NCBI RefSeq assembly: GCF_008831285.2
Contig: NW_022204507.1
Coordinates: forward strand, 6,220,174 to 6,284,173
From: Nymphaea colorata
Lineage: Eukaryota > Streptophyta > Magnoliopsida > Nymphaeales > Nymphaeaceae
DNA length: 64,000 nucleotides
Direction of reading: 5' to 3'
Part shown: positions 37,480 to 47,641 of the stretch, in pieces
Numbering within the stretch: position 1 is the stretch's first letter
Layout of the letters: each line of letters begins with the position of its first letter
Notes under the pieces: model-generated
Told to the model about the DNA's origin: nothing
Seen by the model: the letters and a program-made list of their open reading frames with translations, nothing else
The model's database searches: none
Translations under genes and position numbers: made by a program

Positions 37480-37870
37480 ATATGCTATTTCGCAGTGTCT
37501 TTGCACTGAACCCGCGTTTACTAACTTCCCTCATACCATTATCTTCCGATTTCATCCCCATCCATGAAATAACAGCTTTAGCTTTTGGGAAAAGCTCAAG
37601 AATTTTCTGTGACATCCCAGTTTCTTGAACGAACTGCATTTCTGTAAGCTAATTGACCTGCGATAGCGTGTGAGGAGGCACTCCTATACTAGTTAATCTC
37701 TGCAAATTGTCATATTCCAATTTCTCCCTCATGCATGAAATACCAACTACAGTCTGCGGTAAAGGGTTGGGTATTTCCAAACCATCATTAATTTCCAATA
37801 TTCATAGAACGCAAACTTTTCATATCTTGTAAGCCACTGGGGACTTGTTTCTTACCTTCAGATGCACCCA
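37480..37870 (-). pseudogene. LRR debris of a probable NBS-LRR resistance gene
   Basis: On the minus strand KQVPSGLQDMKSLRSMNIGN (about 37860-37800) fits the LRR pattern (LP-GL-DM-SLR-L-I--), and SLQKCSSFKKLGCHRKFLSF (about 37650-37590), ahead of QKLKLLF, fits a following repeat (L-L--CSSLKKLG----L-SL-KLKLL). The two segments are in frames broken by stops between them. No P-loop, GLPL or MHD motif is present, so TIR or CC class cannot be told. Confidence 0.42.
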
Positions 37871-38173
37871 GTTTCAATGTCCACCAACAGGATGCCTTTC
37901 TTCGTTGGTGTTTGGCATTCAGAAAATAGTTAGCCTTTAGAAAGAGCTCTTCCATATTCTAAAGGAGAAAATTGCATTTGGATTCACGCTATATATATCT
38001 AATCTGGTCAATCAAATATTTGTCGTGATGCTTTGGCTATGGTTTAAAACGTGTGAGGAACAGAAGGAGGGCCTTATTACATGACCAAAAAATAGAAAAT
38101 GAAGGCCCCAATTGGTAACTAATATGCACCGGACTGGTCTGCTTTGTTTAAAACGTCGATATGTACAGTAAAA

Positions 38174-38485
38174 TTAAACTGACCAATTAATGTACTGAAG
38201 CCCCAACAGCGAGCATTGAAAGAGTTCCACTGGACGTCTTAGTTTTCTTAGTCTTTCTCGGGTTGTACATCGGAGAAAAAAAGCACTCCATAGTTGATAT
38301 GAACATAACCATGAACGAAGTCCACCGACAAGAAACTGAAAGCACCCACCTGCGTAGTAAAGGAAGAGGGAGACAAGATCTCCCACTGCAGTTAAGATCA
38401 TGTAGAAGACATGGGAAAGGGAGTGGGCTGGGAAAACGGACGTGTTGAGAAGAGCAAGACCGACCACCACATTCAGCTTAGCCAT
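38174..38485 (-). CDS. Small hypothetical membrane-like open frame
   Basis: 103 codons from ATG 38485 (MAKLNVVVGLALLNTSVF), extendable upstream to 38614. A hydrophobic stretch (HVFYMILTAVGDLVSLFLYY) could be one membrane segment. A plausible donor (GCAG/GTGGGT) follows YYAG, so the true exon may end near 38350 and the rest be read-through. I recognise no family. The flanks contain copia, LRR and MITE debris, which argues for caution. It may be a first exon, a gene scrap or chance. Confidence 0.25.
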   Translation of the reverse strand: MAKLNVVVGLALLNTSVFPAHSLSHVFYMILTAVGDLVSLFLYYAGGCFQFLVGGLRSWLCSYQLWSAFFLRCTTRERLRKLRRPVELFQCSLLGLQYINWSV

Positions 38486-38876
38486 GCTGCTTCGTGAAGG
38501 CGTCACACCCCCTTCAACTTTTGGACAAATTAAATGAGAAGCTTTCAGAAGGAAGCAATTCACAATGAGAGAAAGAGAAAACTTTGGGAGGAAGCAATCG
38601 ACATGGAGGAACAATGCATGGGGTGCCTGGCTGATGGTAGAAGGTGCGCCATCGAATCGAGCTTTTCAAGTCAAGTTTTCAACTCCAGATATGAATTTTA
38701 TAAGGATAAAAAATTCCATGTGTTTTAAAGGGTGCCGATCTGCTGGTAATTATTATTTACAATTTGGGGACTATATTTTCAGATATTCAGCCAAAATCAA
38801 GCCTCTAATTAATGCCACATCGAAGGCTTGCTTGAGGGCTAAGGAAAGTCACTTCAAAAGATAACTGGGATATCAA

Positions 38877-39125
38877 TACCAACGGATTGGATTTGAATCA
38901 CACATTATCATATTTGATTTTTCTGATATTCATATATTCGGATATAAAAACAGATTTGAATATGAATGAAAGAACTTATATATCATATTCAAATCTAACT
39001 TTTAAATTTGAAATCCAAATATATATGTATATATGAATGTAAGAACTTATAGACACACTCCACATCCAAATCTAGAATTTGGATTTTGAATATCCAACAT
39101 AAGATTAATGGTCCAAATCTCGTCC
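38877..39125. repeat. Decayed ATATCCGAATC-type MITE relative
   Basis: GGGATATCAATACCAACGGA start, then ATTCGGATAT, AAATCTGA, AATCCAAAT and GGATTTTGAATATCC words shared with the elements at 24.0, 41.0 and 58.1 kb. Termini are too altered to define a target-site duplication. Confidence 0.5.
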
Positions 39126-39254
39126 AGGTTTAATCCTAGTCTAGATCTTGTCCAACCAGTCAACTGTGTCATAAGTTTGCAGCTCTTGTTGTTTTGTAAT
39201 TAGATTCTCTCACCATCTCCCACCTGTTGCTTCGATACAGGACTAAATCGGTAT

Positions 39255-39445
39255 CTCTCTCTCACTAAGGCCCTGGTGGTTCTTTTCAGAACAGACACAC
39301 ACTTTCTCTCTCTCTCACCCAAAATGCTCATCTCTATCTCTCTCTTCCCTCAGTCCCCTCCGTCCCCAAACATTGAATCTTAAATCGTGTCTCTCTCTTC
39401 CTCCATCCCCAAACGTTGATTCTTAAATCGTGTCTCCCTTCCGTT
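39255..39445. repeat. Pyrimidine-rich tract with a short tandem unit
   Basis: CTCTCTCT runs and a roughly 55-60-base unit seen twice (CCCCAAAC-TTGA-TCTTAAATCG near 39364 and 39407, each followed by TGTCTC). It looks like a plant 5'-UTR-type CT tract, but no gene follows on the plus strand. Confidence 0.7.
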
Positions 39446-40171
39446 CCCGCACTCCCCAAATGCTCATAAAAATTTTCCGTCTAATGGTTTTTCCTTCTCA
39501 AAGTAACACCATCACACCAAATGGGATAGAACATCAACTTTTTGCTTTAAAGCATAGCAAATTAATAAGCATCAAGTAGCATATGAAGTCTTTATTTTAT
39601 GAAATAGAGGTGGCCCCATGCTGCCAGCCTAGAAAATGAAAGGCCATAAGGGCTACATAGTTGGCCACTTTCACTGGATTTTTAGAAAATGAAGGGCCAC
39701 AAGTCCTTGTTCATGATTTTTAAAACTGTATGCTGAACAAATATGCTAGAAAGGCTTAATTCTCCACCTTGACTGTGTTCTTTGATGATACCCCAACAAA
39801 CCAGACTATATGAGAAACCTGATAACATATAACTCATTTTAAAATCACTGCATTAAACAATACTGCTGTCGATTTTGCTATGCATATATGTATGTTCCTA
39901 TGTTTGGAAATAATTTTATGCATGTGCATCAACACCATCATTGTATTTTATAGCTTGCACGCCTATTACCTGTTCATTTCAAATAAGTGTCTTTCTCTAA
40001 ATTATCTCCAAGAACCTCAAGCCAGTTCATTAATCTTCCCTTCCCCACAACTACGGAGATCATCTTTCTATACAGTCAAACTGAAGTCCTACAAATTAAA
40101 AGTGAACACTAATGTTGCTCCACATAAGGTAACACTATATCATCAATATGTCATTCAATTAGTCTACCATG
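39446..40171. other. Unassigned interval
   Basis: A 104-codon plus frame at 39880-40194 lacks recognisable motifs. Nothing else stands out. Confidence 0.35.
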
Positions 40172-40715
40172 TTGATTGCTCCATGTCTCTCTGATATGCA
40201 TCAATATCCTCGAGCTCTACAACACATCACCTGATGTCCAAGAATTAGTACAATGACTATAGAATTTAATCACCTTATGAGCAACATTAATTTTATCACA
40301 ATGAATTCAAACTCAAGCTAAGATGCGAGTAGAAAATTCACCTGAAAAATGAACGGTCATTGACTTCTACCACGTAAATACTATTGCTAGCATACTAATA
40401 TCACCTAAATAATTAGGAAAACACATTTAAATGATTGCTTCTGAGTACCTACTTTTCGAGGAATTAACAACCAAATTGAAGTGCTCAATTTGACCCTTTT
40501 TTTGGAACAATTTGTATAGGTGCAAAAGAAATCTAGCCATATAAAGAATTTTACGGAAAAGAGGAAAATTCCCATGCCAACATCTGTGCAGGACTATAGA
40601 AAAATAAATCAACGCCTCTTTTGGCCCCTCCAAACAATGCATCAACCTGTTGCACATCATCACAAGCCCAACTTGCCTCGTCCACAACCACTCCTTTCCT
40701 CCCCTTGCAAGATCT
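40172..40715. repeat. Duplicated flank E1 (partner of 46944-47306)
   Basis: From GATTGCTCCATGTCTCTC through TAGCATACTAATATCACCTA to CTCCCCTTGCAAGATCTTG this is collinear with 46944-47306, which lacks about 180 bases in the middle. Both copies end exactly at the outer edge of an alpha-LTR end (CTCGCA or CTCGGA), so flank plus LTR edge were duplicated together. Confidence 0.85.
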
Positions 40716-40805
40716 TGCGAGTTTCAGATGACGCACAGAAGAAAAATCAGGGTTGCGATGAAATCAACTGGACACAACAGGGACACAACAGGGAAGGCTG
40801 TAACA
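40716..40805 (-). repeat. Alpha-LTR 3' end fragment of element C2
   Basis: Minus strand GTTGATTTCATCGCAACCC then TCATCTGAAACTCGCA, the terminal part of the alpha LTR. The 5' part of the LTR and the reverse transcriptase/RNase H that should precede it are missing. The junction with integrase sequence is near 40805. Confidence 0.7.
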
Positions 40806-43332
40806 AATGTGAGAGGAATAACTAGAAAATATGAGACTTTGCTCCGATCCTTTGAGAATTTGAAGGGAAATTCAATTTCATTGAAGACCATATCCCCACA
40901 AACGAATTGTTTTTTTGGTATCCAAATCAAGTAGATTGTAGCCTTTTGTTCAATAGGATACCCAATGAACACACCTCGCTGAACCTTGTGACTAGGGATG
41001 TCAACGGATCAGATTCGGACCCAGTATATCCTTAATCATATCAGCTTTTTCGGATATTCAAATATTCGGATTCGAATTCGAATAATGAAGTCATATCCGA
41101 ACCCGAAATCCAATTTTACGATCCGAATCTGATTTTTATATTTATATCTGAATCCAAATTTTGAACCAGATTTTGCTAATTTTCAAAATTTAATAGCAGT
41201 AGATATAGGATATTTGTCTAAAAATGAATCTGATCCGAATTTGCATCTGAATTCGATCAGATAATTATGTATATCTGAATCTGAATTCATATATGATTGG
41301 ATGCTATTTATTAAATCGGAATCCAATCTGATTTCTTAATTGGATATCATTTTTTTTTATATCCGATTTTTTCGGATCAGATTGGTCAGATATCCAATTC
41401 AAATCGGATATATTGACATCCCTACATGTGATGGAATTTTCCATGTGGTTTGAGGTTGGTAGAAAAATACAAACAAGCAAACACGCATATATGCTTGTAA
41501 GGTGGTTTTCTTTTAAATATTTTTTCGAAGGAGATTCAGTGTCAAGTGCTTTTTTTTTGGATGGGGTCCTATTTATTAAATATGTAGCTGTCAATGCACG
41601 TAGTCCCAACATTTTAAGGGTAGACCTGACTGAAACTTGAGAGCATACACCACATTCAAGATGTGCTGACACTTTCTCCCAACTATGCCGTTTTGTTGAG
41701 GCATGTAGGGGCATGAATGTTGATGTAGGATGTCTCTATCACGGAAAAAAAAAAAGTTGTCATTTGAGAAGAAATCGGTTCCACTATCTATCCTAATTTT
41801 AACACATCTGTTTTGACCTGTTTCTCAGTCATGTTAATGAAATGTTTAAGCAAATCACCTACTTCACGTTTATACTTCAATAGGTAAACCCACATGGCTC
41901 TTGAAAAATCATCCACAATAGACAAATGGTAATGTGCTTGAGTATGCGATGCTTGGGAAACATTATTCCCAAGAGCTTTAGTAAACAGAAACTAGCAAGT
42001 CAAAAGGTTTAGCAAAACATGATTCACTTAATTTGAACAACAACCTACATTGTTTAGCAACACTGCATACTTCACATAAATGATTTGCAACTTAATGATA
42101 GAGTCATGCTTTCAGAGCATTTGATTCTTTGAGCAGGATGGGTGCCCAAGTCTCATATGCCAAACATCAAAATCTGATTGAGTGGGCTTCGTGAACAAGC
42201 AGTCTACAGTTGTAAAAGGTGACTTGAAAATGAAGAATCCCCTTGACGAATCACCCAGCTCAGTCCTGGTCATGGAGATCGGGTCCTGCACAAAGCACCT
42301 AGTAGTGGGGAAAATCAAATGACATTTGGTTTTCTGAATAATTCTGCTCACTGACAATATGTTGTTAGCAAACTATGGAAGATAATGCACTTTTTGAAGA
42401 AAAATGGAAGGTGATAGAACAGCTTTACCGATATGTGTAGCATATACCATTCTGTTGTCCTGAACTCTAATTGAAAATGGAACAGCTAATTTTATTTAAA
42501 ACTAAGCCTGCAATCTTGCAGTAATTGCAGAAGTATTGTGGGTGCCTGTTTTGTTGGTTTTCGAACACATTCAAATTTGCACTTGCTGAGAGACCAACAT
42601 ACTCGACAGCACTAGTTTGAAGACGAGCTTCTCCTCTTGAAGGACCAGTGCATGTCTTTTGTAGACAAGGCAAGGGTTTCATAAGTAGAATTTGCCTTCT
42701 TATAGCATTGAATGAATCATTCAATCTCATAAGAAATTCAATCACTCTCTCTTCTTGTTGCTTTTGACCAACCACTTTCAAGGCATTGCAAGAGCATTCC
42801 AAAAGAACATCATAGGATGAAAGCTTATCCCAATATTGTAAAATAAAGAGCAACAAATATATATTCTTGATTCAAATGACTAATGGAGGACTTGAGTTGG
42901 TACTTATGAGGGGTTTGTGCTTTCAGTGAATCGGTCCTTTAAGTGTCTCACACTTCAATAGTTGTGGTGGTGTAGATGATATTGCTTGATAATTCTTTTG
43001 AGATGGAGTTAAGAATCCATGAAAGACCATGTGATTGCAAAGCCTCCACATCATGATCTCAGGAGCTGCAAGGCTGGGTTTGGAAAGACTACCATCAACA
43101 AAGGTCAAGTTGTTTTTGGTAGACAATGCGATTCTCATAGCATGAATCCAGGTTGAGTAGATTTCACTAGTTACTAATTGTGATACCAATATAGTACCCG
43201 GGTTGTCTGAATGATGAAGGAAAAAGAGGTTTTCAATATTGATGATGTTGTTACCATAAGAGGACTCTGCTCTACTGGCTGAAAAGGAGTTGGAAGAATT
43301 GGGAGCCTTACCTATTGACGCCCATGGCTCCA
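40806..43332 (-). mobile_element. Alpha-type copia element C2, internally deleted
   Basis: Minus strand from 43332: gag start just inside a beta LTR (PWASIGKAPNSSNSFSASRA, FFLHHSDNPGTILVSQLV), gag middle 42856-42530 (YWDKLSSYDVLLECSCNALK, EERVIEFLMRLNDSFNAIRR), knuckle start CNYCKIAG, then a deletion that removes the rest of the knuckle and the protease. Pre-integrase follows at 42357-42112 (WHMRLGHPSCSKNQML), then integrase C-terminal part 41714-41440 (YLINRTPS) and, across an inserted MITE, VFIGYPIEQKA-like sequence at 40972-40860. RT and RNase H are deleted up to an LTR scrap. Compared with its duplicate at 58-60.7 kb it has the extra protease deletion. Confidence 0.82.
40993..41424. mobile_element. 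hAT-like MITE inside copia integrase region
   Basis: Terminal inverted repeats TAGGGATGTCAA and TTGACATCCCTA; flanking 8-mers CTTGTGAC and CATGTGAT (six of eight identical). The interior is made of ATATCCGAATC-type words. The paralogous position in the element at 49.7 kb is uninterrupted (CCTGCAATCAAATTTTCC), giving a natural empty site and confirming the boundaries and 8-bp duplication. Confidence 0.85.
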
Positions 43333-43654
43333 TATTAGAGTATGTAGAAATTATTTGAGTTAAGGAAGAATGTAACACAAGGAAGAGAACAGAGAATTGA
43401 TTCATATTTTTCTATTGATCTTACACACCTATATACAGAAGAAAAAGTAGTACGGTTTTTAGTTTCAACAACATTTGGCTGGCTTATCTTATCCCATGAT
43501 ATTTGGCTGGCTCATCTTATTCCATGACATTCGGTTGGCTCATCTTCTCCCACGATATTTGGCTGGCTCATCATAACAGCTTCGCTAACCAGTTGAAAAT
43601 CTTATCGTTAAGATGTCAAGATGAGAAGATAAGAAGCAAATCTTAATTTTAACA
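43333..43654 (-). repeat. Beta LTR between elements C3 and C2
   Basis: Minus strand TGTTAAAATTAAGATTTGCT to the ACATACTCTAATA end. On its upstream side (plus 43655-43668) is a polypurine tract (TTTGAGGGGGAG) belonging to C3, so it is C3's 3' LTR. On the other side an altered primer-binding-like TGGAGCCATGG leads into C2 gag, so it also sits where C2's 5' LTR should be. U3 contains four tandem 28-base units (43471-43575). Confidence 0.85.
43471..43575 (-). repeat. Four tandem 28-bp units in the beta-LTR U3
   Basis: Units of the form ATTTGGCTGGCTCATCTTAT followed by CCCATGAT, repeated with point changes. Also present in the second beta LTR (60842-60950). Tandem U3 repeats in plant LTRs often carry transcription-factor sites; that role here is inference. 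Confidence 0.85.
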
Positions 43655-44319
43655 CTCCCCCTCAAACTATGTGTAGAGATTTGTTATGTTCAGTTTGGAT
43701 AGAAGAGGATTAAATGCTTCCTTGCCTAAGGCCTTAGTGAATAAGTCTGCCAGCTGATCTTTGCTCTTAATGTAACTGGTTCTAACTACACCTTGATTTA
43801 TTTTTTCTCATACCACATGGCAGTCTAAATCTATATGTTTGGGTGCTCATGAAAAACTGGATTGGCGGCAATATGCATGGCAGCCTGATTGTCGCAGTAT
43901 AGATTTGTCGGTTGTAGATGTCTCACGCCTTGATCCGACAATAAGAATTTCAACCAAGTCACTTCACATACCACATTTGTCAACGCCTTGTATTCTACTT
44001 CTGCAAAGGAGTGAGATACTGTGGGCTGTTTTTTTGTCTTTCATGAAATTGGAGAATCACCAAGAAGAACACAATAACTAGTTATGGACCTTCGTGTTTC
44101 TTGACATGCCACCCAATCATAATCACAAACACACTCATTTGAAGATTGGTTTGTGTGCTTAGGAGAATACGTTCTTCGAGTCCATGCTTTCATTCCGCTA
44201 GAAATTCCATTGGCTTGGCACCCATTATACTTGTTTCGCTTACAATGTTGAGAGCATATGTTTGCTGCGAAACATAAATTACTACACTTGAACAAGCAAT
44301 TTCTAAACCCAAAAAATAT

Positions 44320-44950
44320 TTAAGAGTACAGGACTTTCACAAGAAATTTTTTACATAAAAATTGCTTAAATTTGTCAATCAGCTCCTTGGTGTTGCCCGT
44401 AATAATAAGGTCATCCACATAAACAAGAACAACAACAAAAAATTGGTCTTGTTTGTAAGAGAATAATGTGTGTTTGGCATTTGATTGACTGAATCCAAAC
44501 TCCACCAGTGGCAACGACAATTTGTGAAACCAATTTCGAGGAGACTATTTGAGACCGTAGAGAGATTTATGTAATTTACATACCAGATTCTCCTCCTTAC
44601 GGTCATATCTTGGTGGAACTTGCATATGTACTTCTTCAAGCAAATCGCCATGAAGAAGAAAGACTTTCTTCGCATCCATTTGGTATAATAACCAATCATT
44701 TTCGACTGCAACTGAAAGTAAAGTACAGACATTTAACAATTTTGCGGCTGGTACAAATATCTCGTTGTAGTCCAGTCCTTCCTATTGGGAATAACCTTTG
44801 GCGACCAGGCGTGCCTTGTATTGCTCAACAGTACCATCTGATCAGAACTTGATTTTGTAAATTCACTTGCAACCGATGGGCTTAACTCCTTGTGGTAAAG
44901 TGGTCATTGTCCAAGTGTTGTTTTCCTTTAGTGCACTAATTTCTAAGTTC
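44320..44950 (-). pseudogene. Reverse transcriptase of C3
   Basis: GVKPIGCK-like start near 44880, then [67 protein letters not shown] and catalytic YVDD at about 44410. The palm motif is intact, but at least three frame changes and in-frame stops break the polypeptide. Confidence 0.82.
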
Positions 44951-45306
44951 ATTGTGTCTCGCCACTCCCTATGTCCAACTGCCACTTCAAAGGTTTTTAG
45001 GAGAGAAACGAGAAAGTGAAGTAAAGTTAGAAAGAGGTTACCTTGTGCCTTTCATTGCATTGAATGTCAAGTTACCATTGGTCAAGGAAGCCAAAATAAG
45101 AGAGCAATAGAAATCCGGCATTCAGGTCCTGCAAGACGCAATGAGTAGGGAAGAAAGTTACGGAAAAGTTACTGCCTTGCTCAATTGACTCACAGAGAGT
45201 AGGTTCACTTTGAAAGAGAAAATATACAAGGAATTTTCGAGAGTGAATGGTGGTAGTTTAACATCACTAGTTTGATGGACAGTTATTGTATGTCCATTAG
45301 GTAAGT

Positions 45307-45846
45307 TTACAGGTACTCGAAATTGGTTGGTTTTTGAAGTAGAGAGCTATCGGCACAAATGCACCGACTTGCTCCAGAATCGGTAATCCAAGGAAGATGG
45401 GAGACACTATATGAAGATATATTACCTGTGAAATTGAAAGAGGTAGATGGAGTTCTAACAAGAGATAAGATTTTATGATACTCATCCATAGTGATTGAAG
45501 GTGCAACTTCCTTGGAAGTTTTACTGTTGCTGCCAGAGAAACTAGTACCATCGCTTGCATGGAGGTCCACCGGCCTTTGATTATGAATGGTAGCTGCAGC
45601 TTGTGGTGACCGAAAGTTGGAACCATGGAATCGATGTCCTCGAGGATAGCCATTCAACTTGAAACATTTATCTTTCACATGACCTATGTTATGACAATAG
45701 CTACAGATTGGTCGTCTTTGACGTCCTTCTTTATTGCATTGAAACTTGAAACTTTGTTCAAGTGATGCTGCTTTGGGAATATGATTGTGTGATATTGCCA
45801 AGGTGGTGTGAGAGGCTGATGAATCTTGCTGCTGTTCCTCCTGCAA
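45307..45846 (-). pseudogene. Gag knuckle and protease of C3 (longest clean frame)
   Basis: A 179-codon uninterrupted frame: Gln/Ser-rich gag tail, CX2CX4HX4C knuckle (CSYCHNIGHVKDKC), linker, MDEYHKILSL, then the aspartic protease LPWITDSGASRCICADSSLL with catalytic DSGA. It stays in frame to 45307, beyond the protease start. This is the best-preserved copia coding stretch in the window and indicates C3 is among the younger insertions. Confidence 0.85.
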
Positions 45847-46435
45847 ACTAGAGCATATAATTTGTTTACTGTGGATAAGGGATCAAGCAATGAAATTTGT
45901 CTTCTAATAGCATCATATGAGTCATTCAGTCCCTTCAAGAATTAAATTACACATTCTCTTTGGATTTGATCTGAATAAATTTTTATGCCCCCACATGAAC
46001 AAAGACACAGGATTGTAGTAATTTAATTCTTCCCAAAGCACTTTGACTTTTATATAATATGTTTTGCATAATATGTAGTAACAGACATGGACTCTTGTGG
46101 TAATCGATGTATTGAACTGTGTAGCTGAAAGACTCTTGGTGCAAGACTGTGAGTATATCTTTCTTTTAACTCTTCCCATTTTACTTGATTTGTGGTAGCA
46201 TAAATGATGCTAGCATGAATCTCCTTATAAATGAATTAAGAATCCATGATAGAGCCAGATTGTTACATCGTACCCACAACATACGATTATGTTCATCCTC
46301 TTTAGGCTCTTTGATAGTCCCATCAACGAATCCTGACTTGTTTTTGGCTGATAGAGCCACGATCATGACCTCTGCGCCAGATTGCATAGTTATCACCGAT
46401 AAGAGGTTGAGATACTAACCCACTTCCGAAATTAT

Positions 46436-46943
46436 CCAAATGATGTAAATAGAAGTATTTGCAGCATCGATCCTTTGATATCCTGCAATCTTGCAGAAAT
46501 TGCAGAAGTATTGTGGGTGCCTATTTTGTTGGTTTTTGAACGCATTCAAATTTGCACTTGCTGAAAGACCAACATACTCGACAGCACTAGTTTGAAGACG
46601 AGCTTCTCCTCTTGAAGGACCAGTGCATGTCTTTTGTAGAGAAGGCAAGGGTTTCATCAGTAGAATTTGCCTTCTTATAGCATTGAATGAATCATTCAAT
46701 CTCAAAAGAAATTCAATCACTCTCTCTTCTTGTTGCTTTTGACCAACAACTTCAAGGCATTGCAAGAGCATTCCAAAAAAACATCATAGGATGAAAGCTT
46801 ATCCCAATATTGTAAAATATAGAGCAACAAATATATATTCTTGATTCAAATGACTAATGGAGGACTTGAGTTGGTACTTATGAGGGGTTTGTGCTTTCAG
46901 TGAAGCATTGATCGTTTGATGTCCTGCAATCTTGCAGTAATTG
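46436..46943 (-). pseudogene. Isolated alpha gag fragment fused to the C3 gag start
   Basis: Nearly the same as 42520-42930 (QEERVIEFLLRLNDSFNAIR, GPSRGEARLQTSAVEYVGL, YFCNFCKIAG). It joins, near 46436, the beginning of C3's beta gag in one continuous reading frame (NTSIYIIWIISEVG tail out of beta phase). No LTR separates them, so C3's 5' LTR was lost by recombination with an alpha gag segment. Confidence 0.75.
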
Positions 46944-47306
46944 TCGATTGCTCCATGTCTCTCAGATATGCATCTATATCCTAGAGCTCTACAACCACAT
47001 CACCTGACGTCCAAGAATTAGTACGTCGTCTATAGAATGGAATCACCTTATGTGCAACATTACTTTTATCACAATAAATTCAAACTCAAACTAAGAAACA
47101 GGTAGAAAATTTGCCTGAAAAATGTCGAATCACTTTTACAATGCAAAAGTTGTTACTAGCATACTAATATCACCTAACTAATTAGGAAAACACATTTAAA
47201 TGGTCCTTCTGAGCACCTCCAGATAATGCATCAACCTGTTGCATATCATCACAAGCCCAACTCACCTCGTCCACCACCCCACTCCTTTCCTCCCCTTGCA
47301 AGTTCT
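46944..47306. repeat. Duplicated flank E2 (partner of 40172-40715)
   Basis: Collinear with E1 and, like it, ends at an alpha-LTR edge. On the other side it abuts the isolated alpha gag fragment. Confidence 0.82.
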
Positions 47307-47629
47307 TCCGAGTTTCAGATGACGCACAAGAGAAAATATGGGTTGCGATGGAATCAACTGGACACAACAGAGAAGGCTGTAAATGGATGGAACAGAGCAT
47401 CGTGCTCTTCTTCATTTCACATATTTGAATCCTTTCTGTACATAATCAATTACAGAAATGAAAGAATATATATATATTTTTTTATATAACAAAATCATGC
47501 CTTCAACCTTATAGAGAATTCCATGTGTGACAAGGAACACCACAATTAAATTTTACAGCTTTGCAATGGGTGTAAAGAAAACAGTGTTAATACCACAACT
47601 TTAAGAATTTGTTTTCCTTTTTCATTACA
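47307..47629 (-). repeat. 3' alpha LTR of C4
   Basis: Minus strand TGTAATGAAAAAGGAAAACA to the CATCTGAAACTCGGA end. Longer than the 5' LTR because of an AT-rich insert (GAATATATATATATTTTTTT region). Substantial divergence from the 5' LTR indicates an old insertion. The right edge (plus 47629) is firm; the left edge is placed by alignment to the 5' LTR end. Confidence 0.8.
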
Positions 47630-47641
47630 CCCTTCCTTTAA
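47630..47641 (-). promoter_or_regulatory. Polypurine tract of C4
   Basis: TTAAAGGAAGGG immediately upstream of the 3' LTR TG on the minus strand; the plus-strand primer site for reverse transcription. The sister element C5 has GAAGGAGGGG at the same place (56152-56165). Confidence 0.8.

Larger units (their letters stand above)
40806..44820. repeat. Large duplicated copia unit, copy 1
   Basis: Collinear with 57944-62180: alpha integrase, MITE, alpha gag, beta LTR, beta RNase H and RT in the same order. It ends near 44820, where copy 2 diverges (GTGCCTTGTATTGC versus GTGCCATCTTGTACC). Shared MITE insertion and shared hybrid junction show that these predate the duplication. Confidence 0.88.
43655..46435 (-). 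mobile_element. Beta-type copia element C3, integrase deleted
   Basis: Minus strand from about 46435: gag N-terminus (FYLHHLDNF, LVSQPLIGDNYAIW), gag middle (GLNDSYDAIRRQISLLDPL), a perfect zinc knuckle CSYCHNIGHVKDKCFKLNGY, protease WITDSGASRCI, a pre-integrase stub ending near 45050, then directly the RT start (about 44950: EWRDTMNLEISALKENNTW in a shifted frame). The whole integrase is missing. RT follows ([32 protein letters not shown]), then RNase H (CDYDWVACQETRRSITSYC, GDSPIS) and the C-terminal VVRTSYI-like end, a polypurine tract and the beta LTR. Stops and frameshifts interrupt RT and RNase H. Confidence 0.85.

Noticed and set aside
47182-47415. 77-codon frame MKKSTMLCSIHLQPSLLCPV
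   Set aside because: It crosses the alpha-LTR end into flank E2; a similar chance frame occurs at 40550-40740 for the same reason.
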